Source: an uncultured Sphingomonadaceae bacterium (GTDB lineage: Bacteria > Pseudomonadota > Alphaproteobacteria > Sphingomonadales > Sphingomonadaceae). Taken from it: 64,000 nucleotides of DNA. The stretch spans positions 930,001-994,000 of the forward strand of contig CANMGU010000001.1 in the NCBI GenBank assembly GCA_947497455.1, written 5' to 3'. Both the position numbers and the translations under genes were made by a program. Shown here in pieces: positions 9,049-18,043 of the stretch (position 1 is the first letter of the stretch; each line of letters starts with the position of its first letter). The notes under the pieces are model-generated. The model saw nothing but the letters and a program-made list of their open reading frames with translations. It did no database searches and had not been told where the DNA came from.

Positions 9049-10203
9049 TCAGCGCGCGTGGAACTTCTGCCATTCTCTCAGCATGTTATAAGCGACAGCA
9101 CTGGCCGGGCCGTCTCCGGTCAAGGCCACAGTCACATATTGGTGAGACACGGGATCAATCATGACAAACGCCTTTATTCCGGGCATTCCGCCGGCATGTC
9201 CAATCCAGATTGCAGGGGTGCCATCTGCTCCCGGCGCTTCCATGGCCATCACGCCTAGGCCATAATATGTTTTCTTGTCGAACATCGGAAATAGCTCGGC
9301 CAGCATTTGGTCGCGGGTAGTTGGTTTGACCAAGTCACCAGCCAGAAATGCACGCCAGAATAACAGAATATCTTCGGATGTTGCCGCAATGGGCCCAGCT
9401 GGACCAGGCGTCCTGATATCTGATTTCTGGCCGTCTTTTGACCGCGGTTTGGCTATGTCGGCGATGCTATCTTGGGCATTCACTGTGCGTGTATTTGCAA
9501 GTTCAATTTTGTCAATGATCTGGCTGTTTATAATCTGCGATAGCGACTGGCCGTATATGCGTTCCGCAATCGCTCCCAGAAACAGGTAGCCGGTATTGGA
9601 GTAACGCCAATATTGGCCTGGACAGAATAATGCGCCCCGCTTTTGCAGAAGCGAGATATTATCTTTTAAACTCAATATCTTGCCATGCATTTTTGACGCA
9701 TCATTGCCTTCATTGACGCTGTAAAGGCCAGATGTATGGTTGAGCAGCATTTTGATCGTAATCAAGTTGCCATTGGGCACATCCTTGATCCAACGGGATA
9801 GCTTATCATCAAACGAGAGCTGACCATCTTCGATCAATTGCATTATAATGACAGCAGTGTAGACCTTGCCGACACTGGCCCAGTAATGCAGCTTTTCATC
9901 GCCCGTCATGCCTTGTGTTTCGGTCCAGATTGGCCCGTTTTGATTGGCCAGAGCAACGGTCATGCTCGTGGCCTCTGATTTGACAAACATATTTCGAAAA
10001 AGAGCAGGTAGGTTAGCTGTGGCTGATGGCTGTTGGTCTGCCGGCGGTACGGCCGTTTGCGTCAATCTCACTGATATTGGTGCGGGCCCTTGATACTCGG
10101 CACCGGTTGAACACTTTTGTGCTTTGGCAAGCGAGGGCGTGGTTAGCGAGATCATGGCAAAGGAAGAAAAGAGGAAACGAAACAGGACGCTGCCAAAGAA
10201 CAT
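9049..10203 (-). CDS. Beta-lactamase-fold serine hydrolase (class C/EstB-like)
   Basis: The 384-residue protein has a signal peptide (FRFLFSSFAMISLTTPSLAKA) and the three motifs of the class C/DD-peptidase fold: SVGK (SxxK) in WASVGKVYTAV, YSN in RYSNTGYLFLG and a HAG triad in WIGHAGGMPG. Activity could be that of an esterase, DD-peptidase or beta-lactamase. The start at 10203 is fixed by an AGGAAG ribosome site just upstream; the open frame extends 48 codons further without such support. It lies downstream of the bCerS-like gene on the same strand. Confidence 0.88.
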   Translation of the reverse strand: MFFGSVLFRFLFSSFAMISLTTPSLAKAQKCSTGAEYQGPAPISVRLTQTAVPPADQQPSATANLPALFRNMFVKSEATSMTVALANQNGPIWTETQGMTGDEKLHYWASVGKVYTAVIIMQLIEDGQLSFDDKLSRWIKDVPNGNLITIKMLLNHTSGLYSVNEGNDASKMHGKILSLKDNISLLQKRGALFCPGQYWRYSNTGYLFLGAIAERIYGQSLSQIINSQIIDKIELANTRTVNAQDSIADIAKPRSKDGQKSDIRTPGPAGPIAATSEDILLFWRAFLAGDLVKPTTRDQMLAELFPMFDKKTYYGLGVMAMEAPGADGTPAIWIGHAGGMPGIKAFVMIDPVSHQYVTVALTGDGPASAVAYNMLREWQKFHAR

Positions 10204-10285
10204 GGACTTCCTCGCAATCGGATGCAAGGTGAATGTTTGGGAAAAAGCTAATCTATTATGACTGAAACAGGGATGAACAGCCCAA

Positions 10286-11455
10286 TTAGAGCGCTTTTTC
10301 ATACAGGGTGTAGACCCGATTAATCTTTGACTCGATTGCGTCGGCAATCGCTATCATTCCCTGGTTGTCGTCCAATACCCAGCCCAGTTCGCCGCGGGTT
10401 GCGCCATATTTTCCAACCGCCTCGCGGCGGATATATTCGATCATCATAAATGCCATTTGACTGGCCATCCGACTGTTTTGCAATTCCTTGACGACACCCA
10501 TTAGCGGTACACGCATGGTTGGAGATGTTGGAAATTTTAGCCACCAGAGGAGCTTGGCCCAATTAAATGGCAGCAAACTGCCATTCATCTTTTTCGTTCG
10601 ATCATTGAGATCGGGTAGGGACATCATGAAGGCCACCGGTTTGCCTTCCAGTTCCGCAATCATGATCAGCTCTTCATATACAATCGGCTTCAATTTGACA
10701 CCAACATGGTCAATCTCATGATCTGTCAGCGGTACAAATCCCCAATTGTCAGACCATGCATCATTCAGGATATCCATGATGATCTTTGCGTCACGGTTAA
10801 AATGTGATTTATCGACTTTGCGGAGATTCAACTTGCTGCTGCGCTCTCCGGATTTCACGATGCGTTCGATTAGCGGCGGAAAACCATCTGCGATGGGCAA
10901 ATCATAAGTGATAAGCTTTTTCACGCTCTCGTAACCGCTATTTTCAATCCAGCCCTGATATTCTGGCTTGTTATGTCCCATCATCACGGTTGGGCTATGA
11001 TCATGTCCGGTAGTGAGCAGTCCTGGTTCATCCCATACTGAAAGGCTTATCGGTGCGATTATGCGATGCATACCTTGCTCTTTCAGCCATGCCTCAGCTG
11101 CGCTGATCAGCGCTCCTGTCGCTTCTTCATTTTCTGCCTCCAGCAAACCCCAGTTGCCGGTACCGGGCCCCAGTCCCTGCTCGACAGGTTGTTCCAGCGC
11201 CAGTTGATCTATATGCGCGCTAATTCTGCCAACGATTTTTCCGCCCTGTTCGGCGAGGAAAAGTTGCACCGTCGCATGCTCAAAAAACGGATTTTTCTTG
11301 GGGCTGAGCAGCGCGTAAACTTCGGATTTTAGGGGCGGCACCCAATGCGGGTCATCTGCGTTTAAACGATAGGCCAGTTCGACAAAGCTCTTGAGCTGGG
11401 ACTTGGTCGTGACGGGTTGAATGACTATATGCGAGGACACTACAGTTTTTTGCAC
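10286..11455 (-). CDS. GNAT-fold acyltransferase resembling bacterial ceramide synthase (bCerS)
   Basis: The 389-residue protein belongs to the YghO-like GNAT group, sometimes annotated as a dATP pyrophosphohydrolase. Characteristic segments are HWVPPLKSEVYALLSPKK, NPFFEHATVQLFLAE, APISLSVWDEPGLL and a C-terminal GELGWVLDDNQGM. In Caulobacter a protein of this type is the ceramide synthase that N-acylates the sphingoid base. The nearby serine palmitoyltransferase and CerR-like reductase make that role likely here. The GTG at 11455 is taken as start; GTG 11440 is an alternative. It is divergent from the desaturase across a palindrome-rich promoter. Confidence 0.75.
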   Translation of the reverse strand: MQKTVVSSHIVIQPVTTKSQLKSFVELAYRLNADDPHWVPPLKSEVYALLSPKKNPFFEHATVQLFLAEQGGKIVGRISAHIDQLALEQPVEQGLGPGTGNWGLLEAENEEATGALISAAEAWLKEQGMHRIIAPISLSVWDEPGLLTTGHDHSPTVMMGHNKPEYQGWIENSGYESVKKLITYDLPIADGFPPLIERIVKSGERSSKLNLRKVDKSHFNRDAKIIMDILNDAWSDNWGFVPLTDHEIDHVGVKLKPIVYEELIMIAELEGKPVAFMMSLPDLNDRTKKMNGSLLPFNWAKLLWWLKFPTSPTMRVPLMGVVKELQNSRMASQMAFMMIEYIRREAVGKYGATRGELGWVLDDNQGMIAIADAIESKINRVYTLYEKAL

Positions 11456-11515
11456 CTTTTAAGCATTGAATTGCACTAGCGTTGCCAAGCTGTGGCGCTA
11501 ATTAGGCTAGTATGT

Positions 11516-11544
11516 CAAGCGCTTGAAACGGCCATTGCAATGGC
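11516..11544. promoter_or_regulatory. Two palindromes in the bCerS/desaturase divergent promoter
   Basis: CAAGCGCTTG (11516-11525) and the perfect 14-bp palindrome GCCATTGCAATGGC (11531-11544) lie five bases apart in the 174-bp gap between divergent genes. They are likely operators, but no cognate regulator is identified. Confidence 0.5.
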
Positions 11545-11629
11545 ACAAGGTGGTTTAAGAAACCATAGCAATGCCATCATCTCGCCATGATGTGTTGCTG
11601 TAGGCACCAGAACACGAAGACAGGATATT

Positions 11630-12724
11630 ATGAAACATTCCCTTCCTCAGGCGACCCATGCCGCAAAAGCGGCGACTTTTGACGACAACGAACTGATCCG
11701 CACGGCTGCGAAAGTCACGCGTGACCTAAATGCTGTTCGTCCGATGATCTACTGGTCGGATCTCGCTGCTTCTGCCGTAATTGGATATGGTGCAATGGTC
11801 GCAGCGATCATGATTGAAAACATCATGTTCGCACTGTTGGCTGGGCTTATCTCAATTCTTGCGCTTTATCGTGCGGGAAGTTTTATTCATGAGCTGACCC
11901 ACATCCGCCGGGGGTCACTTCCAGGGTTCCGCTTCGCATGGAACGCGCTTATCGGGATTCCGTTGTTGCTGCCATCTTTCATGTATGAAGGAATCCACAA
12001 TCTCCATCATGCGCGCACGCGCTATGGTACGGCGGAAGACCCTGAATATCTGCCGTTGGCTTTGATGAAGCCGTATACCGTTCCGCTATTTGTCCTGGTT
12101 TCCGCTCTGGCGCCGATTGGGTTGTTTATCCGCTATGCGTTGCTGGCTCCGCTTTCTGCGGTAATTCCTCCGTTGAGAAAGTTGGTTGTGGAGCGCTATT
12201 CTGGCTTGATTATCAACCCCGAATTTCGCCGGCGTCCGCCTGAAGGTGAGTTTAAGAAACAATGGTATGTCCAGGAAATTGCCGCAAGCATCTGGGCAAT
12301 CGCATTGCTAACGGCTGTGGCAACTGGATTTTTACCGATGAAAGCGTTTCTGATCGCAGTTGCGATCGCTGCCGGTTCGGTTGTACTCAATCAGATCAGA
12401 ACGCTGGTAGCACATTTGTGGGAAAATGACGGTGAGGTCATGAGCGTGACTGAGCAGTATCTCGACAGTGTCAACGTACCGCCACCTGCTATGCTTCCAG
12501 CGCTCTGGGCTCCGGTAGGTTTGCGTTATCATGCTTTGCATCATTTGTTGCCCGGCGTTCCGTATCACGGGCTTGGCGAAGCGCACCGCCGCATCGCCAA
12601 GGCATTGCCCAAAGAGTCGACTTATTACCGTGCCAATCACGAAGGTCTTTGGGGTTTGGTCGCCGGACTGGTGCGGGGTAGCTCTGGCCATGCGGCTTCT
12701 GGCCAACCTGACAAAGCGAGTTAA
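11630..12724 (+). CDS. Membrane fatty-acid desaturase/hydroxylase family protein
   Basis: The 364-residue protein has the three histidine boxes of di-iron membrane desaturases: HELTH at 87-91, HNLHH at 123-127 and HALHH at 301-305, with hydrophobic pairs between them. It should desaturate or hydroxylate an acyl or sphingoid chain in the inner membrane. The start is supported by AGGAT upstream. Its place between the bCerS-like gene and lptG suggests a sphingolipid substrate, which is inference. Its stop is two bases from the convergent lptG stop. Confidence 0.85.
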   Translation: MKHSLPQATHAAKAATFDDNELIRTAAKVTRDLNAVRPMIYWSDLAASAVIGYGAMVAAIMIENIMFALLAGLISILALYRAGSFIHELTHIRRGSLPGFRFAWNALIGIPLLLPSFMYEGIHNLHHARTRYGTAEDPEYLPLALMKPYTVPLFVLVSALAPIGLFIRYALLAPLSAVIPPLRKLVVERYSGLIINPEFRRRPPEGEFKKQWYVQEIAASIWAIALLTAVATGFLPMKAFLIAVAIAAGSVVLNQIRTLVAHLWENDGEVMSVTEQYLDSVNVPPPAMLPALWAPVGLRYHALHHLLPGVPYHGLGEAHRRIAKALPKESTYYRANHEGLWGLVAGLVRGSSGHAASGQPDKAS

Positions 12725-12726
12725 CG

Positions 12727-13815
12727 CTATTCCTCTGTCCGAATAAGCACGGTTTCACCAATCAGGAAAAACAGGAAAAACGGTGCCCATGCCGCTAAAA
12801 TCGGCGGGTAAGCCCCGATTGTTCCCATGGCTAGCGAAAAATTATCGGCGACAAAATAGGCAAAGCCAAGCGCCATACCAAGGACAGCGCGGACGAATAA
12901 TTGTCCTGACCGCGCTAAACCAAAGGCGGCAACAGCTCCCAATAGCGGCATGAGTACCGCCGATAAGGGGCCTGAAATCTTATGCCAGAAACTGGCTTCG
13001 AGTCCCATGGTCGGTCGTCCGGCTTCCTTCAATTCGGCAATAGCGGATCTGAGTTGCCAAAAAGACAGTCCTTCAGCGTTAACATTGGCCAATGTGAATT
13101 GATCCGGACGAAGCGTATCGCCAACAATGATACTGTCTTTTTGTTCTTCCGTGCCGGTCAGGACGTTAAACTGGGTAACGCCGGTCATTGTCCAGGATGA
13201 TCCTGTAAAGGTTGCTTCCTTACCTTCCATCAGACTGCGCAGTCCGTTGCTTGACCGGTCATATATGGTGACATCTCGCAGGACCACGTCGGTGCCTCGC
13301 CCTATTACTGTCTTTGCGTTGACCAGATTGCTGCCATCGCGAACCCAAACATTGGTCCGCACATTGCTCGCCGCAGGAATTGGCCCATATTCAACCTTTT
13401 CCCAGGCGGACAGTCTGGCAGTAGCGGGGGCTACGACGGTCTCGTTAAACAGAAAGGATATGATGGCCACGAGCATGCTTGTGATGATCAGGGGAGCAAG
13501 AATCTGATGCGCGGAAAGACCGCCTGCCTTCATCGAAATGACCTCGCTATTCTGGTTTAGCGTTGCCGCTGTGACAATCGTGCCCAACAGAACCGCAAAA
13601 GGCAGGAAACGCGCAACCAGCTGAGGTGCACGCAAGGTGACATAGGTCCAAAGCTCGCCTTGTCCGTTGCCTTCCTGCGCCAGGATTCTACCACTTTCAC
13701 CAAGCAGATCCAAAGCCTGCAAGACGAGAACGAGCAATGCGAGCACCGCCAATGTGCGCAGTGTCAGCATTTTCGCCATGTAGAAAGCGAGTGTTCGTGA
13801 TGGGAAAAAGTTCAT
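12727..13815 (-). CDS. lptG: LptG-like permease (YjgQ family)
   Basis: The 362-residue protein shows the YjgP/YjgQ layout: N-terminal transmembrane helices including RFLPFAVLLGTIVTAATLNQNSE, a large periplasmic beta-jellyroll and C-terminal helices (GPLSAVLMPLLGAVAAFGLARS). LptG pairs with LptF and the ATPase LptB to lift lipid from the inner membrane. It follows lptF by 42 bp in one operon. Sphingomonads use glycosphingolipids instead of LPS, so the cargo may be a sphingolipid (inference). No lptA, lptB or lptC is in the window. Confidence 0.85.
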   Translation of the reverse strand: MNFFPSRTLAFYMAKMLTLRTLAVLALLVLVLQALDLLGESGRILAQEGNGQGELWTYVTLRAPQLVARFLPFAVLLGTIVTAATLNQNSEVISMKAGGLSAHQILAPLIITSMLVAIISFLFNETVVAPATARLSAWEKVEYGPIPAASNVRTNVWVRDGSNLVNAKTVIGRGTDVVLRDVTIYDRSSNGLRSLMEGKEATFTGSSWTMTGVTQFNVLTGTEEQKDSIIVGDTLRPDQFTLANVNAEGLSFWQLRSAIAELKEAGRPTMGLEASFWHKISGPLSAVLMPLLGAVAAFGLARSGQLFVRAVLGMALGFAYFVADNFSLAMGTIGAYPPILAAWAPFFLFFLIGETVLIRTEE

Positions 13816-13857
13816 GATTGCCCGCCTTCCTCAATAAGGTCGAGAACTGCAAGGCAA

Positions 13858-15066
13858 TTATTTAACATCCGCCCGCTTTCGGTTGAAGTTAAGCAATCCT
13901 TTGAAAACGCCACCAAATCTTGAAAAGGCTTTCTCGAGCGCACCAATTGGCTGTCCGCCGGGGACATGCGCAACCATATGGTACATCCACAATATTAGCC
14001 CACCGAACAACAGGAACGGAACCCAAAGCGCTATGATTGGATCAACAATGCCGAGAGCACCCAGATCCTCCCCATATTGGTTCACCTTGTGATAGGTAAC
14101 AATCATCACGATGGAGATAAACACGCCTAGTGCCGAATTTGATCTTTTCGGCGGAATTGCAAGCGCTAACGCCAATAGAGGCATCAGCAACATCATCACC
14201 ACCTCGACCATTCGGTAGTGAAAATTCGCACGGCTTTGATTGCGTTCCGCTACGGGACGGGATTCGTCTAGACCGACCTTCACCAACTCCGGTATGGTAT
14301 ATTCCAGGTCCTTACCGCCTCGGGAGCGGAAAGCCTCGATATCCGGCAGATCAATGGGTAAATCGTGACTGCTGAAGCTTAATATGCGTGGTTTCTCATA
14401 GTTGGGAGCATCATGAATCAAAACACCTTGTGATAGGCGTAATATGATCGTGTCTGGATCATCCGTTGCAAGAAATTGGCCATTTTCTGCGGTTACCGAG
14501 ACAATCTGACCGGACTTGCCTTCAGCGCGGACAAACATGCCACTCAATTTGGTGCCATTGTCGCGACTTTCTTCGATGCGCATGGTCATTTTGGAGCCCA
14601 AATTGGTAAATTCACCGACTTTTATAGATGCGCCCAGTGCTCCGGAACGTAGTTCAAAGCGCAATTCCTCGTAATAATATCGGGACAGCGGCTGGATAAA
14701 GCCCACAAGCGCTAGATTGACCAGCATGAGCGCCACAGCAAACATGTAGGGCACTCTCAAAAGACGGTTATAACCTTGGCCAACAGCGCGGAAAACATCC
14801 AGTTCCGAGCTCAGTGCCAACTTGCGAAACGCCAGCAATATTCCCAGTATCAAGCCAATCGGAATGCCAAGAGACAGATATTCCGGAATAAGATTCGCGA
14901 GCATCCGCCAGACTACGCTGACCGGGCCGCCTTCAGCTGCTACAAAATCGAACAGTCTCAACATCTTCTCGAGTACCAGCAACATAGCGGCAATGACCAG
15001 CGTGCTGAATAGCGGAACGGCGATCAGACGGGCGATATAGCGATCGGTAGAATTCAGTAATTTCAA
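13858..15066 (-). CDS. lptF: LptF-like permease (YjgP family)
   Basis: The 402-residue YjgP-family protein begins with LNSTDRYIARLIAVPL and has helices around LSLGIPIGLILGILLAFRKL, the conserved SSELDVFRAVG cytoplasmic segment, a periplasmic domain and C-terminal helices. It should form the LptB2FG-type extractor with the next gene. The C-terminus is extended by a short basic tail (FNRKRADVK). It is divergent from the DUF2141 gene, with 123 bp between. Being the first gene of the lptFG pair, its promoter should lie in that gap. Confidence 0.88.
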   Translation of the reverse strand: MKLLNSTDRYIARLIAVPLFSTLVIAAMLLVLEKMLRLFDFVAAEGGPVSVVWRMLANLIPEYLSLGIPIGLILGILLAFRKLALSSELDVFRAVGQGYNRLLRVPYMFAVALMLVNLALVGFIQPLSRYYYEELRFELRSGALGASIKVGEFTNLGSKMTMRIEESRDNGTKLSGMFVRAEGKSGQIVSVTAENGQFLATDDPDTIILRLSQGVLIHDAPNYEKPRILSFSSHDLPIDLPDIEAFRSRGGKDLEYTIPELVKVGLDESRPVAERNQSRANFHYRMVEVVMMLLMPLLALALAIPPKRSNSALGVFISIVMIVTYHKVNQYGEDLGALGIVDPIIALWVPFLLFGGLILWMYHMVAHVPGGQPIGALEKAFSRFGGVFKGLLNFNRKRADVK

Positions 15067-15189
15067 CTTATCGTCGCCCTCTCACCATGTTTCTGCCGCA
15101 AATCATTTTCATAACCACATCTATATCGGGGCTGATTCTCTATCCGCCGCAGTTTGAACGCGGGTATAACGACTAGGAGTATTTTCGTC

Positions 15190-15672
15190 ATGTTGAAATT
15201 TGCAGCGTCTCTTGCGCTTTCAACCGCCGTCTTGGCCATGCCTGCCTCTGCGGTAACCGCTGGGCAAAAAATATCAAATGATATGAGCAAGTGCAGGTCT
15301 GGCAATGGCCCGGCTGTTCTGGTCAATTTGAGTGGCGTCAAGGCGGCATCCGGCAAAATTCGCGTACAAAGCTATCGCGGAACGAAAGCGGAATGGCTGA
15401 AGAAAGGCGCTTGGATCAGCCGTATTGAGGCGCCTGCAAAAAGCAACACCATGACTTTTTGTGTGCCTATGCCTGCCAGTGGTACCTACGGTATCGCCGT
15501 ACGGCACGATGTGAACGGAAATGGCAAGACCGATATCTCCAAAGATGGTGGAGGCATGTCGAACAACCCGAGCATCAATATCTTTAACCTGGGCAAGCCG
15601 AGTTACAAAAAGACCAAATTTACGGTTGGTAATGAAGTGAAATCGATCAACATCAAGATGAAATATCTGTGA
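15190..15672 (+). CDS. DUF2141 secreted protein
   Basis: The 160-residue protein starts with a signal peptide (FAASLALSTAVLAMPASA) and contains the DUF2141 pattern: a beta strand with GKIRVQSYRG, CVPMPASGTYGIAVRHDVNGNGKTD and GMSNNPS. The DVNGNGKTD loop resembles a calcium-binding turn. Function is unknown. Start MLKFAAS at 15190 is supported by AGGAG ten bases upstream. It leads an apparent operon with the lipid kinase, the Tam41-like protein and a cupin, so a periplasmic role connected to lipid handling is possible. Confidence 0.82.
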   Translation: MLKFAASLALSTAVLAMPASAVTAGQKISNDMSKCRSGNGPAVLVNLSGVKAASGKIRVQSYRGTKAEWLKKGAWISRIEAPAKSNTMTFCVPMPASGTYGIAVRHDVNGNGKTDISKDGGGMSNNPSINIFNLGKPSYKKTKFTVGNEVKSINIKMKYL

Positions 15673-15707
15673 CGGGCAGATATTTCAGGGAAACGGGCAA
15701 CTAAATA

Positions 15708-16682
15708 ATGGCCAATGTAGCGCTACTTTCTAATCCAAATTCCACGGGTAACCGTGCGATACTGCCGGAAGTACGCTCTTATTGCGTTAAAAACTGTGAT
15801 GTTTTCCATTATGAAGTCGATGCCGTGGACGAGATTACCAAGGCGTTGCAGACGATCGCAAAAGTGAAACCCAAAGTGTTGGTGATCAATGGCGGTGACG
15901 GCACCGTCCAGGCAGCGCTTACCGAATTGCACCAAGGTGGGCATTTTGGCGATAACCCGCCGCCGGTGGCCGTATTGCCTAATGGTAAAACCAATCTGAT
16001 CGCTCTTGATTTGGGTGCGGAAGGCAATCCACTAAAAGCACTCGAACGCATCGTGGAAATGGCCAAGCATGATTTGCATGAACATCTTGTTGATCGCGAA
16101 TTGATTGCGCTCTCTGATGGTCGCAAGGATAGCAAAGTCGTGCTGGGTATGTTCCTTGGCGGAGCAGGTCTATCGGAATTTATTCTGTACTGCCGGCATA
16201 AAATATATCCGCTGGGCTTGCCTAATGCGGCGTCCCACGTGTTGACAGTTTTCGCCGCTTTGGCTTCGGTACTGTTTGGAATACGCGCAAAATTTCTACC
16301 GAACAAACCCTCGCCAATCAGTATTTCTTTGATCAAGAAGGGGCAGTATCAGGGAAATTTCGCCATCCTGATCGTGACAACGCTTGAAAAATTGCTGTTG
16401 ATGCGTCGCTTAGCCCAATCACGAGGAAAGCGTGGGCGCCTTCAATTTATGGCAATTGACCAGAAGCCGGGAGCCTTGCTGCGATTCATTTTCTCGGTTT
16501 TGTTCGGTCGTCTCGGCAAGACAGCGCAAAAAGGTATCCATCTTGAGCAAGGCGATGTGATCCGGATCGAAGGCGAAAATAGCAATGTCGTGATGGACGG
16601 TGAATTGTTCCGTGCCCAGGAAGGGCGTCCGATTGTTTTGAAATCGACAAAGCCCGTATCTTTCCTTCGCCTCGCTGCATAG
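15708..16682 (+). CDS. Diacylglycerol-kinase-family lipid kinase, candidate ceramide kinase (CpgB-like)
   Basis: The 324-residue protein has the DAGK catalytic signatures: SNPNSTGN near residue 8, GGDGTVQAAL at 62-71 and a PNGKTNLIALDLG loop in place of the more usual PxGTxND. The family phosphorylates diacylglycerol, sphingosine or ceramide. In Caulobacter a member of this family next to sphingolipid genes (CpgB) is a ceramide kinase, which fits this neighbourhood. It is followed after 15 bp by the nucleotidyltransferase-like gene. Diacylglycerol kinase remains the main alternative. Confidence 0.78.
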   Translation: MANVALLSNPNSTGNRAILPEVRSYCVKNCDVFHYEVDAVDEITKALQTIAKVKPKVLVINGGDGTVQAALTELHQGGHFGDNPPPVAVLPNGKTNLIALDLGAEGNPLKALERIVEMAKHDLHEHLVDRELIALSDGRKDSKVVLGMFLGGAGLSEFILYCRHKIYPLGLPNAASHVLTVFAALASVLFGIRAKFLPNKPSPISISLIKKGQYQGNFAILIVTTLEKLLLMRRLAQSRGKRGRLQFMAIDQKPGALLRFIFSVLFGRLGKTAQKGIHLEQGDVIRIEGENSNVVMDGELFRAQEGRPIVLKSTKPVSFLRLAA

Positions 16683-16697
16683 GCTATCATCCGCCGG

Positions 16698-17600
16698 GTG
16701 AGTTATCTGAAACCCCTTGTAGAAGAGGAGCTGGCAGAGCCGGTTGATCCTCGAGTCTCCGCTTTTGCAGCTGCTGTTGCCGGGCAATATGGTGATGCTT
16801 CTCGCGCAGTTCTCTTTTATGGCTCCTGTCTCAGGACGACGGAGCTAGAAGGGCAGATGCTGGACTTCTACCTAATCGTGTCCAGCTATGAAGCGGCTTA
16901 TGGGAAAAGCTGGCTGGTCCGTGCAAACAAACTCCTACCGCCAAATGTCTTTCCTGCGGAACATGACGGATTGGTCGCCAAGATTGCAGTGCTGAGCGAA
17001 GAGGATTTCCACAAGCTAAATGGACTAGAAGCCAGCGCAGTAAGTGTTTGGGCGCGCTTTGCCCAGCCGTCGCGTCTGGTCTGGTGTGCTAATGATGCAG
17101 CGCGCGCAAAAGCTGTGGCGGCAATTGCCTGTGCGCCCGTGACCCTGTTTGAACTTGCCTTGCCAGTGCTGGGCATTCAGCCGCAGACACCCATGCACAT
17201 CTGGCATCGGGGGTTTGAGCTGACCTATGGAGCCGAATTAAGAGCAGAACGGGCCAATCGTCCCGGCTCTGTGGTTGATGCCGACCCCAAGCGCTACAAA
17301 CGTTTTGGTCTTGCGACCATGGCAACCCTACAAGATCAGGATCCATCAGAATCCGGCGAGCTGTCATTTGCAGAGGCGGAAAAGCGCTGGAAGATCCTGC
17401 GCCGAAATGGCAAGCTGTTAACTCTGGCACGCCTCGCAAAAGCGTCGGGAACCTATGCCGGAGGGATTGATTATCTGGCCTGGAAGATCAACCGTCATGC
17501 CGGTACCAACTATGAAATTAAACCCTGGCAACGCAAATGGCCGATACTGGGCGCACTTACCATGTTGCCTCGATTAATTGCCGGTGGTGCGATTAAATAG
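16698..17600 (+). CDS. Tam41/MMP37-like nucleotidyltransferase candidate
   Basis: The 300-residue protein starts at GTG. Near residue 40 it has LFYGSCLRTTELEGQMLDFY, which resembles the YGS...DF nucleotidyltransferase motif of Tam41-type CDP-diacylglycerol synthases. An AKIAVLSEEDFHKL strand follows, similar to the one in that family. There is no membrane-spanning CdsA-type layout. By position, directly after the lipid kinase, it may activate a phosphorylated lipid (phosphatidate or ceramide-phosphate) with a nucleotide. The exact reaction is inference. It ends in a basic segment (KPWQRKWP) that could touch the membrane. Confidence 0.6.
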   Translation: MSYLKPLVEEELAEPVDPRVSAFAAAVAGQYGDASRAVLFYGSCLRTTELEGQMLDFYLIVSSYEAAYGKSWLVRANKLLPPNVFPAEHDGLVAKIAVLSEEDFHKLNGLEASAVSVWARFAQPSRLVWCANDAARAKAVAAIACAPVTLFELALPVLGIQPQTPMHIWHRGFELTYGAELRAERANRPGSVVDADPKRYKRFGLATMATLQDQDPSESGELSFAEAEKRWKILRRNGKLLTLARLAKASGTYAGGIDYLAWKINRHAGTNYEIKPWQRKWPILGALTMLPRLIAGGAIK

Positions 17601-17637
17601 GGTAGGATGCGCTTCTACATTTCAGGGAGGCGTTACA

Positions 17638-18033
17638 ATGGCTGATAATCTTACTGATAATCCCATTCATCTAGGGCTGGGAGCAACTGCATTTTCCGAG
17701 CCCCGTTTCACAGGTGATCCAGCTTGGTATCAGAGCTATGGCGAGCGTCACGCCCGTGATGGAGCAGAGGGACGACTTGTATCGCTGCACCAATTTACGG
17801 AGCCATGGACCGTTTGGGAAATGCATCCTGTCGGTGCTGAAGTTGTTATGTGCATTAAAGGCGAAATGTTACTGATCCAGCAAATGGAAGATGGATCAGA
17901 GAAACAGATTACGCTTCGAGAAGGTGAATATGCAATCAATCCCCCCGGTGTATGGCACACTGCGGATGTTGAATCAGAAGCGACCGCACTGTTTATCACG
18001 GCAGGGCAGGGCACCGAAAACCGCGAACGTTAA
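17638..18033 (+). CDS. Cupin-domain protein
   Basis: The 131-residue single-cupin protein has the motifs EVVMCIKGEMLLIQ and GEYAINPPGVWHTADVE. The His in GVWH and the Glu/His of the first motif region are possible metal ligands, though the first motif lacks the usual HxH (it reads WEMHPVGAE). The start at 17638 is fixed by AGGGAGG upstream. It is the last gene of the DUF2141-kinase-Tam41 series and converges with the crotonase gene ten bases away. The substrate is unknown. Confidence 0.75.
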   Translation: MADNLTDNPIHLGLGATAFSEPRFTGDPAWYQSYGERHARDGAEGRLVSLHQFTEPWTVWEMHPVGAEVVMCIKGEMLLIQQMEDGSEKQITLREGEYAINPPGVWHTADVESEATALFITAGQGTENRER

Positions 18034-18043
18034 CTGCTCCGGG

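Noticed and set aside
16698-17600. Calling this gene CDP-diacylglycerol synthase (CdsA)
   Set aside because: CdsA is a multi-helix membrane protein; this protein has no such helices, so only a Tam41-like soluble type is possible.
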